A stretch of DNA of 64,000 bases from Oscillospiraceae bacterium (GTDB lineage Bacteria > Bacillota > Clostridia > Oscillospirales > CAG-272). The stretch spans positions 1-64,000 of the forward strand of contig SVSB01000001.1 of NCBI GenBank assembly GCA_015064505.1. Reading direction: 5' to 3'. This document shows, piece by piece, positions 26,165-35,107 of this stretch. A program made the position numbers and the translations under genes. How positions within the stretch are numbered: the stretch's first letter is position 1; the number at the start of each line of letters is the position of its first letter. Under the pieces are notes generated by a model, which saw only the letters and a list, made by a program, of their open reading frames with translations, had not been told where the DNA came from and did no database searches.

Positions 26165-26328
26165 TGAACGCAACGGATATCGTAATTATCGCCATAATCG
26201 TCGCAATAATAGGCTTTGCCGCCTTTTACGTATACAAATCGAAGAAAAGCGGTAAGAAGTGCATCGGCTGTCCCGACGGATGTTGCTGCAGCGATGCTCA
26301 GAAAAAAAGCTGCGGCTGCGGTAAATAA
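26164..26328 (+). CDS. FeoB-associated Cys-rich membrane protein
   Basis: 54 residues starting at the A of the feoB stop codon (TAATG overlap): one membrane helix (about 5-24), a basic stretch, then CIGCPDGCCCSDAQKKSCGC with seven or more cysteines. This matches the FeoB-associated Cys-rich family found only beside feoB in Firmicutes, thought to bind or hand over iron. It is too short for many gene finders. Confidence 0.88.
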   Translation: MNATDIVIIAIIVAIIGFAAFYVYKSKKSGKKCIGCPDGCCCSDAQKKSCGCGK

Positions 26329-26336
26329 TGATAAAA

Positions 26337-26371
26337 AATCGGCTGTGAAGACCACGTCTTCACAGCCGATT
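26337..26371. terminator. Terminator hairpin, copy 1 of an identical pair
   Basis: CGGCTGTGAAGAC and GTCTTCACAGCCG around CAC, flanked by A-run and T-run so it can end both feo and the convergent RHH gene. The 29-base core hairpin is repeated exactly at 27027-27055. Confidence 0.88.
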
Positions 26372-26375
26372 TAAT

Positions 26376-26570
26376 TTAACTTTGCGCGTCGTCGTTTGCG
26401 GGCATAACTATCTCGCCCTCGCTTTGCTCAAAGGCTTTTATCTCCTGCCTTATCAAATACAGGATCTCCCCGTTTGCGGAGCGTCCGTAATACTTTGATA
26501 TATAGTGCAGCTTATAATGAAGCTCCGGATCTATCTCTATACCAAGATGCTTGTTTTTCTTATTTCTCAC
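26376..26570 (-). CDS. Ribbon-helix-helix (Arc/CopG-like) regulator
   Basis: 64 residues: a short strand region (KNKHLGIEIDPELHYKLHYIS) followed by two helices with YYGRSANGEILYLIRQEI, the typical pattern of Arc-type RHH DNA-binding proteins. It starts on GTG with GGAG 7 bases upstream. It is divergent from the SLOG protein gene, and palindromic sites lie in the shared control region, so autoregulation and control of the neighbour are likely. It resembles antitoxin-type regulators, but the partner is not a known toxin. Base composition in this module is clearly more AT-rich than the neighbours. Confidence 0.75.
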   Translation of the reverse strand: MRNKKNKHLGIEIDPELHYKLHYISKYYGRSANGEILYLIRQEIKAFEQSEGEIVMPANDDAQS

Positions 26571-26590
26571 AAATATACTCCAAATAATCT

Positions 26591-26603
26591 TACTTTAAGT
26601 ATA
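26591..26603. promoter_or_regulatory. Secondary RHH half-site
   Basis: TACTTTAAGTATA contains the TACTT/AAGTA arms found in the main palindrome; it lies between the two divergent starts. Confidence 0.4.
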
Positions 26604-26619
26604 TTTTAAGATTATTTTA

Positions 26620-26659
26620 TGTTATAATGTTGTTAGTATACTTATTTTAAGTATACTAA
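26620..26659 (+). promoter_or_regulatory. Promoter -10 and 27-bp perfect palindromic operator
   Basis: Extended -10 TGTTATAAT (26620-26628), then 26633-26659: arms TTAGTATACTTA and TAAGTATACTAA around TTT, 12 bases each with no mismatch. A protein bound here would cover the transcription start of the SLOG gene. Confidence 0.75.
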
Positions 26660-26679
26660 ATTCATATATGGGAGTTTTT

Positions 26680-27012
26680 ATGAAAATAGCAATCATTGGG
26701 TCAAGAGATCTTTCGATAAGCAACTTGGGAGATTACGTATCCGAAAATGACGAGATAGTATCGGGGGGCGCTAACGGAATAGACCGTTGCGCGGCAGAAT
26801 ACGCAAAAACGCACGGAATAAAGCTTACGGAATATTTGCCGGAATACGATCGTTACGGTCGCGCCGCGCCGATAATCAGAAACAAAAGGATAGTAGACTG
26901 TTCAGATGCCGTCGTTGCCTTTTGGGACGGAAGCTCAAAAGGCACTCTCTCCGTAATAAAATACGCGGAAAAGATCAAAAAGCCCTGCAAGGTGATAATA
27001 ATTCAAAAGTAA
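26680..27012 (+). CDS. SLOG-fold (YspA/DUF2493-like) nucleotide-binding protein
   Basis: 110 residues with the motifs of small SLOG/DprA-like Rossmann proteins: KIAIIGSRDL at the N-terminus, the loop SGGANGIDRCAAEYA (about 28-42), an Arg/Asn element IIRNKRIVDCSD and VVAFWDGSSKGT near the end. Such domains bind nucleotides or nucleotide derivatives and appear both in DNA uptake and in phage-defence or conflict systems. I chose ATG 26680 because GGGAG stands 5 bases before it; ATG 26668 overlaps that site. It is the partner of the divergent RHH gene. Confidence 0.78.
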   Translation: MKIAIIGSRDLSISNLGDYVSENDEIVSGGANGIDRCAAEYAKTHGIKLTEYLPEYDRYGRAAPIIRNKRIVDCSDAVVAFWDGSSKGTLSVIKYAEKIKKPCKVIIIQK

Positions 27013-27026
27013 AAACATCCTAAAAG

Positions 27027-27066
27027 CGGCTGTGAAGACCACGTCTTCACAGCCGATTTTATTTTT
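27027..27066. terminator. Terminator hairpin, copy 2 of an identical pair
   Basis: Same CGGCTGTGAAGAC-CAC-GTCTTCACAGCCG hairpin as at 26337-26371, followed by a T-run. It also faces the end of the large lipoprotein gene. Confidence 0.88.
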
Positions 27067-30000
27067 ACGGAAGCGTTATCCTTATCCACTTCCACTCGCC
27101 ATTTACTATCTGGCAAATGTTCTGTGTATTCTTGGTTATGCCCGCAGGCTTTCCCTCGCTGTTATAAAGCACGGAGCGCTGTGTCATAACTATATAACCT
27201 GCGCTGCGGAAAGTAATAACGTATTCCGATGTCCCGTTGAAGGAATAGCCATCACGCTTTGCGATTTCCTCGTCTCTTGCTGCGTAGAACAGATCCGCAA
27301 GCTCACGCAAAGTGATGCCTTCGCCGTTCCAGCCGCTTTCGTCTGACCATGCGGAGTACTCGTCCTCCGTTACCTCGCGGGTCTCCTCCTCATCCTCGGG
27401 ATCCACGATCTGAGAGCCGCCGGAGCCGTACCATCCGAGACCGTCCGTGGTATAATCGGTCTTTACCGCATTCCACACACCGCCCGTGTAGGTCCACTCG
27501 TATACATTGTTCTGCAGCGAGTAATTCACGGTTTCCCAAACGGATATACGAACGCGGGACGAGCTTATCCACTGGAAGAACTCAATATTGTTCGCACTCG
27601 TTCTGCTGCCGTAGAGGCTCTGAGAGAGCTTTTGAGTCTTTCCCGTTGCAAGATCGAGAGCGTAATATTCAGCGGAAAGCTTGTTCACGCCGTCGCTTAC
27701 AAGATACAGAATGCGAGAGCCGTTTGCGGAAGCGCCAAGAAAGCGCGCTCCGTAATAGGGGTAACTGCTTCCCGCCTTCTGCATCGCCGCAATCTCGGCG
27801 GAATAGCCGTTAAAGCCCGTTTTTCCGCTAAGCAGTCGGGTCTCGCCCGAAGCCATATCAACGTACAGAATATCGTGAACGCCGAATCTGCTGACAGATA
27901 TCACTGCCTTGGAGCCGTAGAGATATACGACTCCGAACGCAAGCTCGCCGTTGCGGTATTCATATCCCTTACCGTCTCTGAGCACGGGAGTGATGTTGCC
28001 GCCCGCGGGAGAATCGTTTATGGGATAATAAAGCTTGCCGGGTCCCTTTTCCACTGCGTACCACAGGGGCGCGTACTTAACTCCGTCCAGCTCAAAGCGG
28101 GGGAGATTGTCCCTTACGTTAAGGCTTACGGATACGGAAATTGCGGTTATTCTGTAATAATCGTTCACAGCCTCCAGAGAATACTCCGCATTCATACGGG
28201 TACCGTCCGGTGCTACGAGCACGGTCTTCACCGTCAGCTTGTTCGTATTATGAGCTATTACGGTGCCGCCCGTCTCTATGCTCCAGCCTGATGGAGTATC
28301 CGATCCCGGAATAAAATGGAACAGACCCGTTTCGCGATCGTATCTGTCCTCGCCCTCAAGACCTATATAGGCGTTCTCGGGCTTTTTCTCCTCGGGCTCC
28401 TCGGGCGCGACGGTTTCTGCGGGCACCTCCGTAACGTCCGTGGGTGCGGCTGTTCCGTCGGGTGTTGCATCGTTGGTATCAACGGTATCGGAATCTTCGG
28501 GGATATCCGTCGTCTCCACGCCCGTTACCGTCTCCTCGGGAATCTCCGGAACGGGATCGGTGATACGGTCCTCAAAATAATCCTCCGTTATACCGAGAAG
28601 CTCCCAGGCAAGCTTTTTCAGCGTGTAGATCGGAACTCTGTATCTTTGCACCTCGATGATCTGCTCGATCATCTCGGGGCCCGTGGTGATCGGCTCGGCA
28701 GTCACTCCGTCGGTCACATCATCCGTAATCTCGCCCGTTGCCGTATCCGTATCCTCGGGTACCTCCGCCGTAGTCTCCACGGAAACGGTAACGTCCTCCG
28801 TCTCGCTTGAGGTGGTTTCTGCATCGGCGGTTTCGGCAGGTGCCTCCGGGGTGCCGTCGGTGCTTACCGCATCGGCGGTGATCTCCTCCGCAGGCTTTTC
28901 AACCATTATCTTCACGTAATCCGTGTATTCCTCGCCAAGGCCTTTTTCGGCGGCGTAATTGAGAAGATAATAGATGATATTGCCGGAAGCAAAGGAGCTT
29001 GCCCCCTTTGCGGGTCTGTACAGATAGGGCGCAGAATAACGGATAAGCTCCAGCACCTCCTCGTAATCGGGTTCGTAGTTGGGAGTTTCCTTAACGCTTT
29101 CATGGTCAAAGCTTCCGCCGGGTGTGGTCTTTTCCGGCAGATCGATCGTGTAAAGATTTCCCCAGCCCTGAGTTCCCACGATTATCTGCTTATCAAGGGA
29201 GATGACCTCCGAGATATGGGGAACGGGGGTGGTATAGATGCACTTAAAGGTGTGCGCGCTGAACAGAGATATTCTTGAGGCGTCGTCTGCGGGGAACAGC
29301 ACGAAATAGGTTCCGCTGCTGTTAAGAGTTATGCGGCTTTCAAAGAAGATATCCTCGTAATTATCAAAGAAACCTTCCTTGCGCTCTCCTCCGCGCACGT
29401 ACATTGATTCCGTTTTATCGGGGGTGTCCAGCTCTGCGCGGCATATCTCCACGGGCTGACCGTCTCTGTACCTCATAAGCCACACGGCGGTTGCGGTACA
29501 GCCGATGGGCGCAAGACCGTTTTCGTAAGCGCTTACCGCATTGCTTGCCGTATTGAACACGCCGAATCCCACGGTGCCCGCAGGTCCGTCAATGCGGAAT
29601 ATAAGTCTGTCGTCCTTTGAGAAGCAAATAAGCTCCGCCCGTCTTTCCTCGCCTGCAGTAACCGACTCGGTACGGGGAGAATATACCACCGTGCTGGTTC
29701 CCGTGGAAAGATCCTCCACGATCACGTTGCCGCCTGCCGCCTGAACGTAGGCGCGGTAATTTCCGTCATCCGAATACAGCGCATCGGAGAACGTGCGGGT
29801 TATAAGCTGCATCTTCAGGCTGTCGGGTGCTCCCGTAACGGAATAATACTTTCCGTAAGCGGGAGAAACGATAAGCCCGTTCTCTGCGGCAAAAACGTCG
29901 CAGGCCGCGGCGTTATCGTAGATCCTTTGCCAACCGCCCTCAAGGGTATTCGTTATATAATTAAAGAAGCTGACGTAGAGAGCCTTTGCCTTATCCCTTG

Positions 30001-30832
30001 CAAATACCGCCAGAAGATCCTCCGTATAAGGAACTATATCCGCAACGGAATACCCGTCCGGCAGATTATCGTAAAGAGAGAAGTTACGGCTTACAAGTCC
30101 GTCTGCAAGCTGAATTGCAAAATTATCCTCGTGAACGGTCACGGTTGCGGCGATCTCACGTACCCTTGCCCTTACCTCGGCATCGCGGAATGCGGTAAAG
30201 CCTTCAAATCTGCAAACGAAGGGGAAAACGGACATACCGTCCTCCGCAAGCAGATAGCAGTACGCCTCGTATCTTCCGCCGTTTCCTTCCTTAACGAAGG
30301 TATAGAAAACGGAAAGCGCCCTGCCATCCTCAAGGGTGAGCTTTTCCGAATCCATAAGGGTAAAGCCCTCGTCCGCAAGATCGGGGCGAAGGGTTGAGAG
30401 AGTGGATTCGGTGGTCTGGATGGCGAGATACTTGGAATTGAAGGCAATCAGATCCTCTGCGTAAATAAGGGAAAAGCCCGTCCTCTCCGCCACGGCGTTG
30501 CTTTGTGCCGCAAATTCACGGTAACCGCCGCCCATGCCCTCGGGCACGCCCATGGTAATATACACCGTCTCGCCCGAATCCTCAAAGGGACCGGGGATAT
30601 CGCCCTTGAGAAGGGCGGAGGTAAACACGGTGTTTACAAGCTTTACCTCCTCCTGCACGGGATCATCCGTAACGGGAGGCACGGTGGTGGTAATACCCGT
30701 GCCGTCTGTAGTGTCGGAGGGTATTTTACCCGGCTGACAGGACGTAAGTCCCCAGACTGCCAAAACGACGAGCAGGAGCGCAGTCAGCCGCGCTCCTCCC
30801 GTATATGTGCTTTTTCTATAGTTTCTGAACAT
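27065..30832 (-). CDS. Very large lipoprotein of unknown function
   Basis: 1255 residues. The start at 30830-30832 has AGGAG before it and gives a lipoprotein signal with Cys32 in WGLTSC, so the protein should be anchored outside the membrane. The first half (to about 590) has repeated beta-strand patterns with TolB/WD-like 'Y-x-D-x-G-x-Y-x-A' phrases (GNYRAYVQAAGGNVIVEDL), a long Thr/Glu/Asp/Val-rich linker (about 660-860, likely disordered) follows, and the second half has more strand-rich repeats. A beta-propeller-like receptor is plausible but I recognise no family. Stands alone downstream of the ACT gene, 34 bases away. Confidence 0.7.
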   Translation of the reverse strand: MFRNYRKSTYTGGARLTALLLVVLAVWGLTSCQPGKIPSDTTDGTGITTTVPPVTDDPVQEEVKLVNTVFTSALLKGDIPGPFEDSGETVYITMGVPEGMGGGYREFAAQSNAVAERTGFSLIYAEDLIAFNSKYLAIQTTESTLSTLRPDLADEGFTLMDSEKLTLEDGRALSVFYTFVKEGNGGRYEAYCYLLAEDGMSVFPFVCRFEGFTAFRDAEVRARVREIAATVTVHEDNFAIQLADGLVSRNFSLYDNLPDGYSVADIVPYTEDLLAVFARDKAKALYVSFFNYITNTLEGGWQRIYDNAAACDVFAAENGLIVSPAYGKYYSVTGAPDSLKMQLITRTFSDALYSDDGNYRAYVQAAGGNVIVEDLSTGTSTVVYSPRTESVTAGEERRAELICFSKDDRLIFRIDGPAGTVGFGVFNTASNAVSAYENGLAPIGCTATAVWLMRYRDGQPVEICRAELDTPDKTESMYVRGGERKEGFFDNYEDIFFESRITLNSSGTYFVLFPADDASRISLFSAHTFKCIYTTPVPHISEVISLDKQIIVGTQGWGNLYTIDLPEKTTPGGSFDHESVKETPNYEPDYEEVLELIRYSAPYLYRPAKGASSFASGNIIYYLLNYAAEKGLGEEYTDYVKIMVEKPAEEITADAVSTDGTPEAPAETADAETTSSETEDVTVSVETTAEVPEDTDTATGEITDDVTDGVTAEPITTGPEMIEQIIEVQRYRVPIYTLKKLAWELLGITEDYFEDRITDPVPEIPEETVTGVETTDIPEDSDTVDTNDATPDGTAAPTDVTEVPAETVAPEEPEEKKPENAYIGLEGEDRYDRETGLFHFIPGSDTPSGWSIETGGTVIAHNTNKLTVKTVLVAPDGTRMNAEYSLEAVNDYYRITAISVSVSLNVRDNLPRFELDGVKYAPLWYAVEKGPGKLYYPINDSPAGGNITPVLRDGKGYEYRNGELAFGVVYLYGSKAVISVSRFGVHDILYVDMASGETRLLSGKTGFNGYSAEIAAMQKAGSSYPYYGARFLGASANGSRILYLVSDGVNKLSAEYYALDLATGKTQKLSQSLYGSRTSANNIEFFQWISSSRVRISVWETVNYSLQNNVYEWTYTGGVWNAVKTDYTTDGLGWYGSGGSQIVDPEDEEETREVTEDEYSAWSDESGWNGEGITLRELADLFYAARDEEIAKRDGYSFNGTSEYVITFRSAGYIVMTQRSVLYNSEGKPAGITKNTQNICQIVNGEWKWIRITLP

Positions 30833-30866
30833 AGCTTCTCCTGCGCTAAGCGATATTTTTACAGGC

Positions 30867-31298
30867 TTAAAGCTGTGCGATTTCCTCCTCGGAAGCAAGG
30901 GTATAGCCCTTATCAAGAAGGATCTGCTCCGCCGCGGAATTATCCTCTGCGCGGATAACGAGATATGCGTGCCTGCGGGATACCGCTACAAACGCGTATA
31001 CGTATTCAATATTTACTCCCGCATCGGAAGCGTCACGAATGACCTTTGCCATACTGCCGGGAACGTCGGGCATTTCAACTGCAATGACCTTGGTGATGGA
31101 AACGAGATGCTGCCCCGCCTCAAGCGCCGCCTTTGCCTTGGGCGCGTCGCTCACTATCATACGGAGAACCCCGAAATCGGAAGAATCTCCGATGGAAAGG
31201 GCACGGATATCCACGCCGCTTTCAGCAATAAGCTCGGTGATGGCGGCAAGCTTGCCGCGGCTGTTTTCAACGAAAACGGAAATTTGACTGATAGCCAT
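30867..31298 (-). CDS. Tandem ACT-domain protein
   Basis: 143 residues made of two ACT domains: SQISVFVENSRGKLAAITELIAESGVDIRALSI and a second starting VIAVEMPDVPGSMAKVIRDASDAGVNIEYVYAF. ACT domains bind amino acids to control enzymes. Proteins of this type commonly stand beside paaK and iorAB in Clostridia and probably sense an aromatic or branched amino acid. Separated from paaK by about 50 bases, same strand, so probably same transcript. Confidence 0.85.
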   Translation of the reverse strand: MAISQISVFVENSRGKLAAITELIAESGVDIRALSIGDSSDFGVLRMIVSDAPKAKAALEAGQHLVSITKVIAVEMPDVPGSMAKVIRDASDAGVNIEYVYAFVAVSRRHAYLVIRAEDNSAAEQILLDKGYTLASEEEIAQL

Positions 31299-31349
31299 TT
31301 CTATTCCTCCTATTTGTCGTTTAAAATCACGGAAAGGTTCCGTATCTGC

Positions 31350-32654
31350 TTACTTTTTTCTGTTATCAATAACGCGCTTTGCCTTACCCTCGGAGCGGGC
31401 AATGCTGTTGGGAGCGCAAAGGATGACCTTGGCGGAAACGCCGAGCAAGGATTTAAGCTCGTCCGCAAGCTCCTTTTCTCTGCGGGTTATCTCCTTAACC
31501 ACGTCGTCAAAATGCTGTTCGCCCATCTCTACCTTGACGGCAAGAGTGTCCATATTATCCTTGGTATCAACGATTATCTGATAGTTAGGCAGATAACCCA
31601 TCTTTATGAGCACGGTCTCTATCTGAGAGGGGAATACGTTCACTCCGCGGATAATAAGCATATCGTCCGTTCGTCCGCAAGGCTTGGACATACGGGCAAG
31701 CGTACGGCCGCAGCTGCACTTTTCATACTTAACGGAGCCGATATCACGGGTGCGGTAACGGAGAATGGGGAAAGCCTCCTTGGTGATGCAGGAGAACACG
31801 ATCTCGCCCTGCTCGCCCTCAGCCACGGGCTCGCCCGTTTCTGGATTGATGACCTCGATAATGAAGTGGTCCTCGTTCACGTGCATACCGTCGTGAGCGT
31901 GACAGCCAAAGGAAACGCCGGGGCCGATGATCTCCGTAAGTCCGTAGATATCGAAGGCTTCAAGGCCGAGTCTTTTCTCTATCTCGTGGCGCATCTCGTC
32001 GGTCCAGGGTTCGGCACCGAAGATACCCGCCTTAAGCTTGAAGTCTGCGGGGGTAAGCCCCTGCTTTTCCGCGGTTTCCGCAAGATACATTGCGTAGCTG
32101 GGGGTACAGCAAAGGACGGTACTGCCGAAATCCTGCATAATGGTAAGCTGGCGCTGGGTATTACCGGAGGATACGGGAATGGTGGTAGCGCCCATACGGT
32201 GCGCGCCCTCGTGCATTCCAAGACCGCCCGTGAAAAGTCCGTAGCCGTAGGAAACGTGTACTATCGCGTTCTCGTCAGCACCCGTTGCCGCAAGCTGACG
32301 TGCGGCGCAGTCGCCCCAGATCTCCAGATCCTTTCTGGTGTAGCCGACTACTATCTGCTTACCGGTGGTACCGCTGGAGGCGTGCAGTCTTACCACGTCC
32401 TTCATAGGTACCGCAAACAAACCGTAGGGGTAAGTATCCCGCAGATCCTGCTTGCAGGTAAAGGGCAGCTTTACGATATCCTCGCGGCTTTTGATGTCCT
32501 CGGGCTTTACTCCTGCCTTGTCCATCATATCGCGGTAATAGGGCACGTTTTCGTAAACTCTCTTTACCGTGGCAACCAGGCGCTCGCTCTGCCATGCCTC
32601 TATCTGCTCGCGGGACGCCGTTTCTATTTCTTTTTGCCAATAACGCTCTTCCAT
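31350..32654 (-). CDS. paaK: Phenylacetate-CoA ligase
   Basis: 434-residue adenylate-forming enzyme that activates phenylacetate or a similar aryl acid to its CoA thioester. Motifs: SSGTTGKQIVVGYT (ATP-phosphate loop, about 90), YGLTEIIGPGV (about 240), the RTDDMLIIRGVNVFPSQIE hinge and a C-terminal domain ending VIDNRKK. Together with IorAB it completes conversion of aromatic amino acids to aryl acids, giving ATP when run as an acyl-CoA synthetase in reverse. Some clostridial members use other acids. Confidence 0.93.
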   Translation of the reverse strand: MEERYWQKEIETASREQIEAWQSERLVATVKRVYENVPYYRDMMDKAGVKPEDIKSREDIVKLPFTCKQDLRDTYPYGLFAVPMKDVVRLHASSGTTGKQIVVGYTRKDLEIWGDCAARQLAATGADENAIVHVSYGYGLFTGGLGMHEGAHRMGATTIPVSSGNTQRQLTIMQDFGSTVLCCTPSYAMYLAETAEKQGLTPADFKLKAGIFGAEPWTDEMRHEIEKRLGLEAFDIYGLTEIIGPGVSFGCHAHDGMHVNEDHFIIEVINPETGEPVAEGEQGEIVFSCITKEAFPILRYRTRDIGSVKYEKCSCGRTLARMSKPCGRTDDMLIIRGVNVFPSQIETVLIKMGYLPNYQIIVDTKDNMDTLAVKVEMGEQHFDDVVKEITRREKELADELKSLLGVSAKVILCAPNSIARSEGKAKRVIDNRKK

Positions 32655-32701
32655 TGTTTTTTCCTCTCGCTCTTATAAGAATTGTTCAAGAATTTCAAAA
32701 A

Positions 32702-33283
32702 TTATTCAAGACCGTAGCCGAGGTTAAACGCCTTAACGTTCACGTCAATGAACTGCGGTTTTACACATGCTTTGATGGCATCAAGCCATTTTTCCGCGGG
32801 GATATCCGTCTGCTTCGCAAACTTTCCGAGCAAAACGATATTCACCGCTCTTGCGGTGCCTGCCTCTGCGGCAAGAGAGAGTGCGTCGAACTCAAATACA
32901 TCCGCTCCGTTTGCCTTTAATTTTTCAAGCACGTCGGAAGGATATTCGCACGCGCCTGTAATAACGGGCATAGGATCGGTTTCGCGATTGTTGGTGATTA
33001 TTTTCCCGTCCTTCTTAAGGCAGGATGCGTATCTTGCCGCCTCCAGCTTTTCAAAGGAAAGGATATAGTCTGCCTCGCCCTCCGTAACCACGGGGGAATA
33101 TACCTTATCTCCCCATCTTACGTAGGTGACCACGCTTCCGCCGCGCTGGCTCATTCCGTGAACCTCGCTTACCTTAACGTCGTATCCTTCACCAAGAACC
33201 ACTCTGCCGAGCACCTTGCTTGCAAGCAGAGTACCTTGACCTCCGACACCCACGATAAGCGCGCTTTTTACGTTGTTGTTCAT
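32702..33283 (-). CDS. iorB: Indolepyruvate ferredoxin oxidoreductase, beta subunit
   Basis: 193 residues of the pyruvate/ketoisovalerate oxidoreductase gamma type: VGVGGQGTLLASKVLG near the start, then EVHGMSQRGGSV and LLGKFAK. It pairs with IorA to oxidise aryl pyruvates (from Trp, Phe, Tyr) to aryl-acetyl-CoA with reduction of ferredoxin. Its ATG directly adjoins the iorA stop codon with no gap. The end is 47 bases before paaK. Confidence 0.95.
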   Translation of the reverse strand: MNNNVKSALIVGVGGQGTLLASKVLGRVVLGEGYDVKVSEVHGMSQRGGSVVTYVRWGDKVYSPVVTEGEADYILSFEKLEAARYASCLKKDGKIITNNRETDPMPVITGACEYPSDVLEKLKANGADVFEFDALSLAAEAGTARAVNIVLLGKFAKQTDIPAEKWLDAIKACVKPQFIDVNVKAFNLGYGLE

Positions 33284-35026
33284 TTACTTATCCTCCCCGT
33301 CGGTAATGGCGTCGAACGCGCAAAGCTGCTTGCATACTCCGCAGCCAACGCAAAGGGTTGCGTCTATTTTTGCCTTGCCGTTCTTCATGCTGATGGCGGG
33401 ACAGCCAAGCCTCATGCACGCCTTGCAGCCTCTGCACTTTGCTTCGTCCACGATAAGAGGCTTCTTTGCCTTAACGGTCTTAAGCAGCACGCAGGGACGG
33501 CGGCTGATGATAACGGAAGGCTCGCTTACCGCAAGCTCCTCCTTTACGGCCTCGTTGCACGCCTTAAGATCGTAAGGATCGACCACGCGCACGCGGTTGA
33601 TACCCACGGCACGGCACAGCGCCTCCAGATCTATCTTTGCCGCAGGCTCTCCGCGCAGGTTCATACCCGTTGCGGGGTTCTGCTGGTGACCCGTCATACC
33701 CGTGATGGAGTTATCAAGGATAATAACGGTGCTGTTGGTTGCGTTATAAGCGATATTGATAAGACCCGTAACGCCCGAATGCAGGAAGGTGGAGTCGCCG
33801 ATTACGGCAACGCTCTTCTTTTCCGCCTCCTCGCCGCCCGCAAGGTTAAAGCCGTGCAGACCCGATACGGAAGCGCCCATGCAAAGGGTGGAATCTATGG
33901 CAAACAGGGGCGCCTGTGCGCCGAGAGTGTAGCACCCAATATCACCGAGTACGGTTACTTTGTTCTTTGCAAGAGTATAGAACATTCCTCTGTGAGGACA
34001 GCCTGCGCACATAACGGGAGGACGCATGGGGATATCGCCCACGTTTGCGTCAACGGATGCGCCGATCTCCTTTCCAAAGGCAGAGGCGATAAACTGTTGA
34101 GAAAATTCTCCGATGGGCGGGAACATATCCTTGCCGCCGTCAAGCTTAACGCCGATACTCAGGCAATGCTCCTCTATAACGGGATCAAGCTCCTCAACCA
34201 CGTAGAGCTTTTCAACGGAGGCGGCAAAGTCCCTTATAAGCTTAACGGGCATGGGATTAACGATACCCAGCTTAAGGATCTTCACGTCGTCGCCGAACAC
34301 TTCTTTGACGTACTGATAGCAGGTACCCGAGGTAATAATACCCATTGTGCCGTTACCCTCAATGCGGTTGAAGGGGCAGTTTTCCGCATATTCCGCTATG
34401 GCTGCCGTGCGCGCCTCCACAACGGGGTGGCGCTTCTTGGCGTTACCGGGCATCATTATGTACTTTGCGCCGTTCTTTTCGTACTTTATATTCTCTCTGT
34501 TCTCTCGTTCTCCAAGCTCCACCAGGCTCTGTGCGTGAGCGATGCGGGTGCAGAGACGGAGCATAACGGGAGTATCGAATCTTTCGGAAAGCTCAAAAGC
34601 TGCCTTTGCAAACTCCTTGCACTCGGTACTGTCTGCGGGCTCAAGCATAGGCACCTTTGCGGAAACTGCGTAATGACGGCTGTCCTGCTCGTTCTGGGAT
34701 GAGTGCATTCCGGGGTCGTCGGCAACGCAGATAACGAGACCTCCGTTAACGCCCGTATAGGAAAGGGTGAAGAGGGGGTCAGCCGCAACGTTCATTCCCA
34801 CGTGCTTCATTGCGCAGGCACTTCTTGCGCCCGCAAGAGAGGCGCCGAAGGCAACCTCCAAAGCCACTTTTTCATTGGGCGCCCACTCGCAATGCATCTC
34901 GGGATAATCGGCGGCGTATTCGGTTATCTCCGTGCTGGGGGTGCCGGGGTAAGAGGATATGACGGTACAGCCCGATTCAAAAATACCGCGGGCAACCGCC
35001 TTGTTTCCTATCATCAGATCTTTCAT
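33284..35026 (-). CDS. iorA: Indolepyruvate ferredoxin oxidoreductase, alpha subunit
   Basis: 580 residues: pyrimidine-binding domain first (MKDLMIGNKAVARG...YPGTPSTEI), a thiamine-diphosphate domain near 380-450 (GDIGCYTLG, then GDSTFLHSG), and a C-terminal ferredoxin domain with CRGCKACMRLGC and CVGCGVCKQLC, which can hold two [4Fe-4S] clusters. I chose the ATG at 35024-35026 with AAGGA upstream, because the longer reading runs through the promoter. First gene of iorAB-paaK-ACT. Confidence 0.96.
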   Translation of the reverse strand: MKDLMIGNKAVARGIFESGCTVISSYPGTPSTEITEYAADYPEMHCEWAPNEKVALEVAFGASLAGARSACAMKHVGMNVAADPLFTLSYTGVNGGLVICVADDPGMHSSQNEQDSRHYAVSAKVPMLEPADSTECKEFAKAAFELSERFDTPVMLRLCTRIAHAQSLVELGERENRENIKYEKNGAKYIMMPGNAKKRHPVVEARTAAIAEYAENCPFNRIEGNGTMGIITSGTCYQYVKEVFGDDVKILKLGIVNPMPVKLIRDFAASVEKLYVVEELDPVIEEHCLSIGVKLDGGKDMFPPIGEFSQQFIASAFGKEIGASVDANVGDIPMRPPVMCAGCPHRGMFYTLAKNKVTVLGDIGCYTLGAQAPLFAIDSTLCMGASVSGLHGFNLAGGEEAEKKSVAVIGDSTFLHSGVTGLINIAYNATNSTVIILDNSITGMTGHQQNPATGMNLRGEPAAKIDLEALCRAVGINRVRVVDPYDLKACNEAVKEELAVSEPSVIISRRPCVLLKTVKAKKPLIVDEAKCRGCKACMRLGCPAISMKNGKAKIDATLCVGCGVCKQLCAFDAITDGEDK

Positions 35027-35076
35027 AATACATCCTTGGTCTACTTGAGATTTTTGATCAAAATAATATATGCAAT

Positions 35077-35107
35077 ATTCTACCACAGCATCTTGCAAAT
35101 TGCAAGG
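35077..35107 (-). promoter_or_regulatory. iorA promoter with a palindrome over the -35 box
   Basis: TTGCAA (35100-35105), 17 bases, extended -10 TGGTAGAAT (complement of 35077-35082). The -35 box lies in the perfect palindrome CTTGCAA-A-TTGCAAG (35092-35106), a likely regulator site. Confidence 0.7.

Noticed and set aside
24122-26173. 683-codon open frame antisense to feoB
   Set aside because: Same reason: a mirror of a strongly biased, certain gene, with composition rich in rare residues and no motif.
26337-27060. Twin hairpins as inverted repeats of an insertion sequence
   Set aside because: They are palindromic terminators with T-runs, in direct as well as inverted sense; no transposase lies between.
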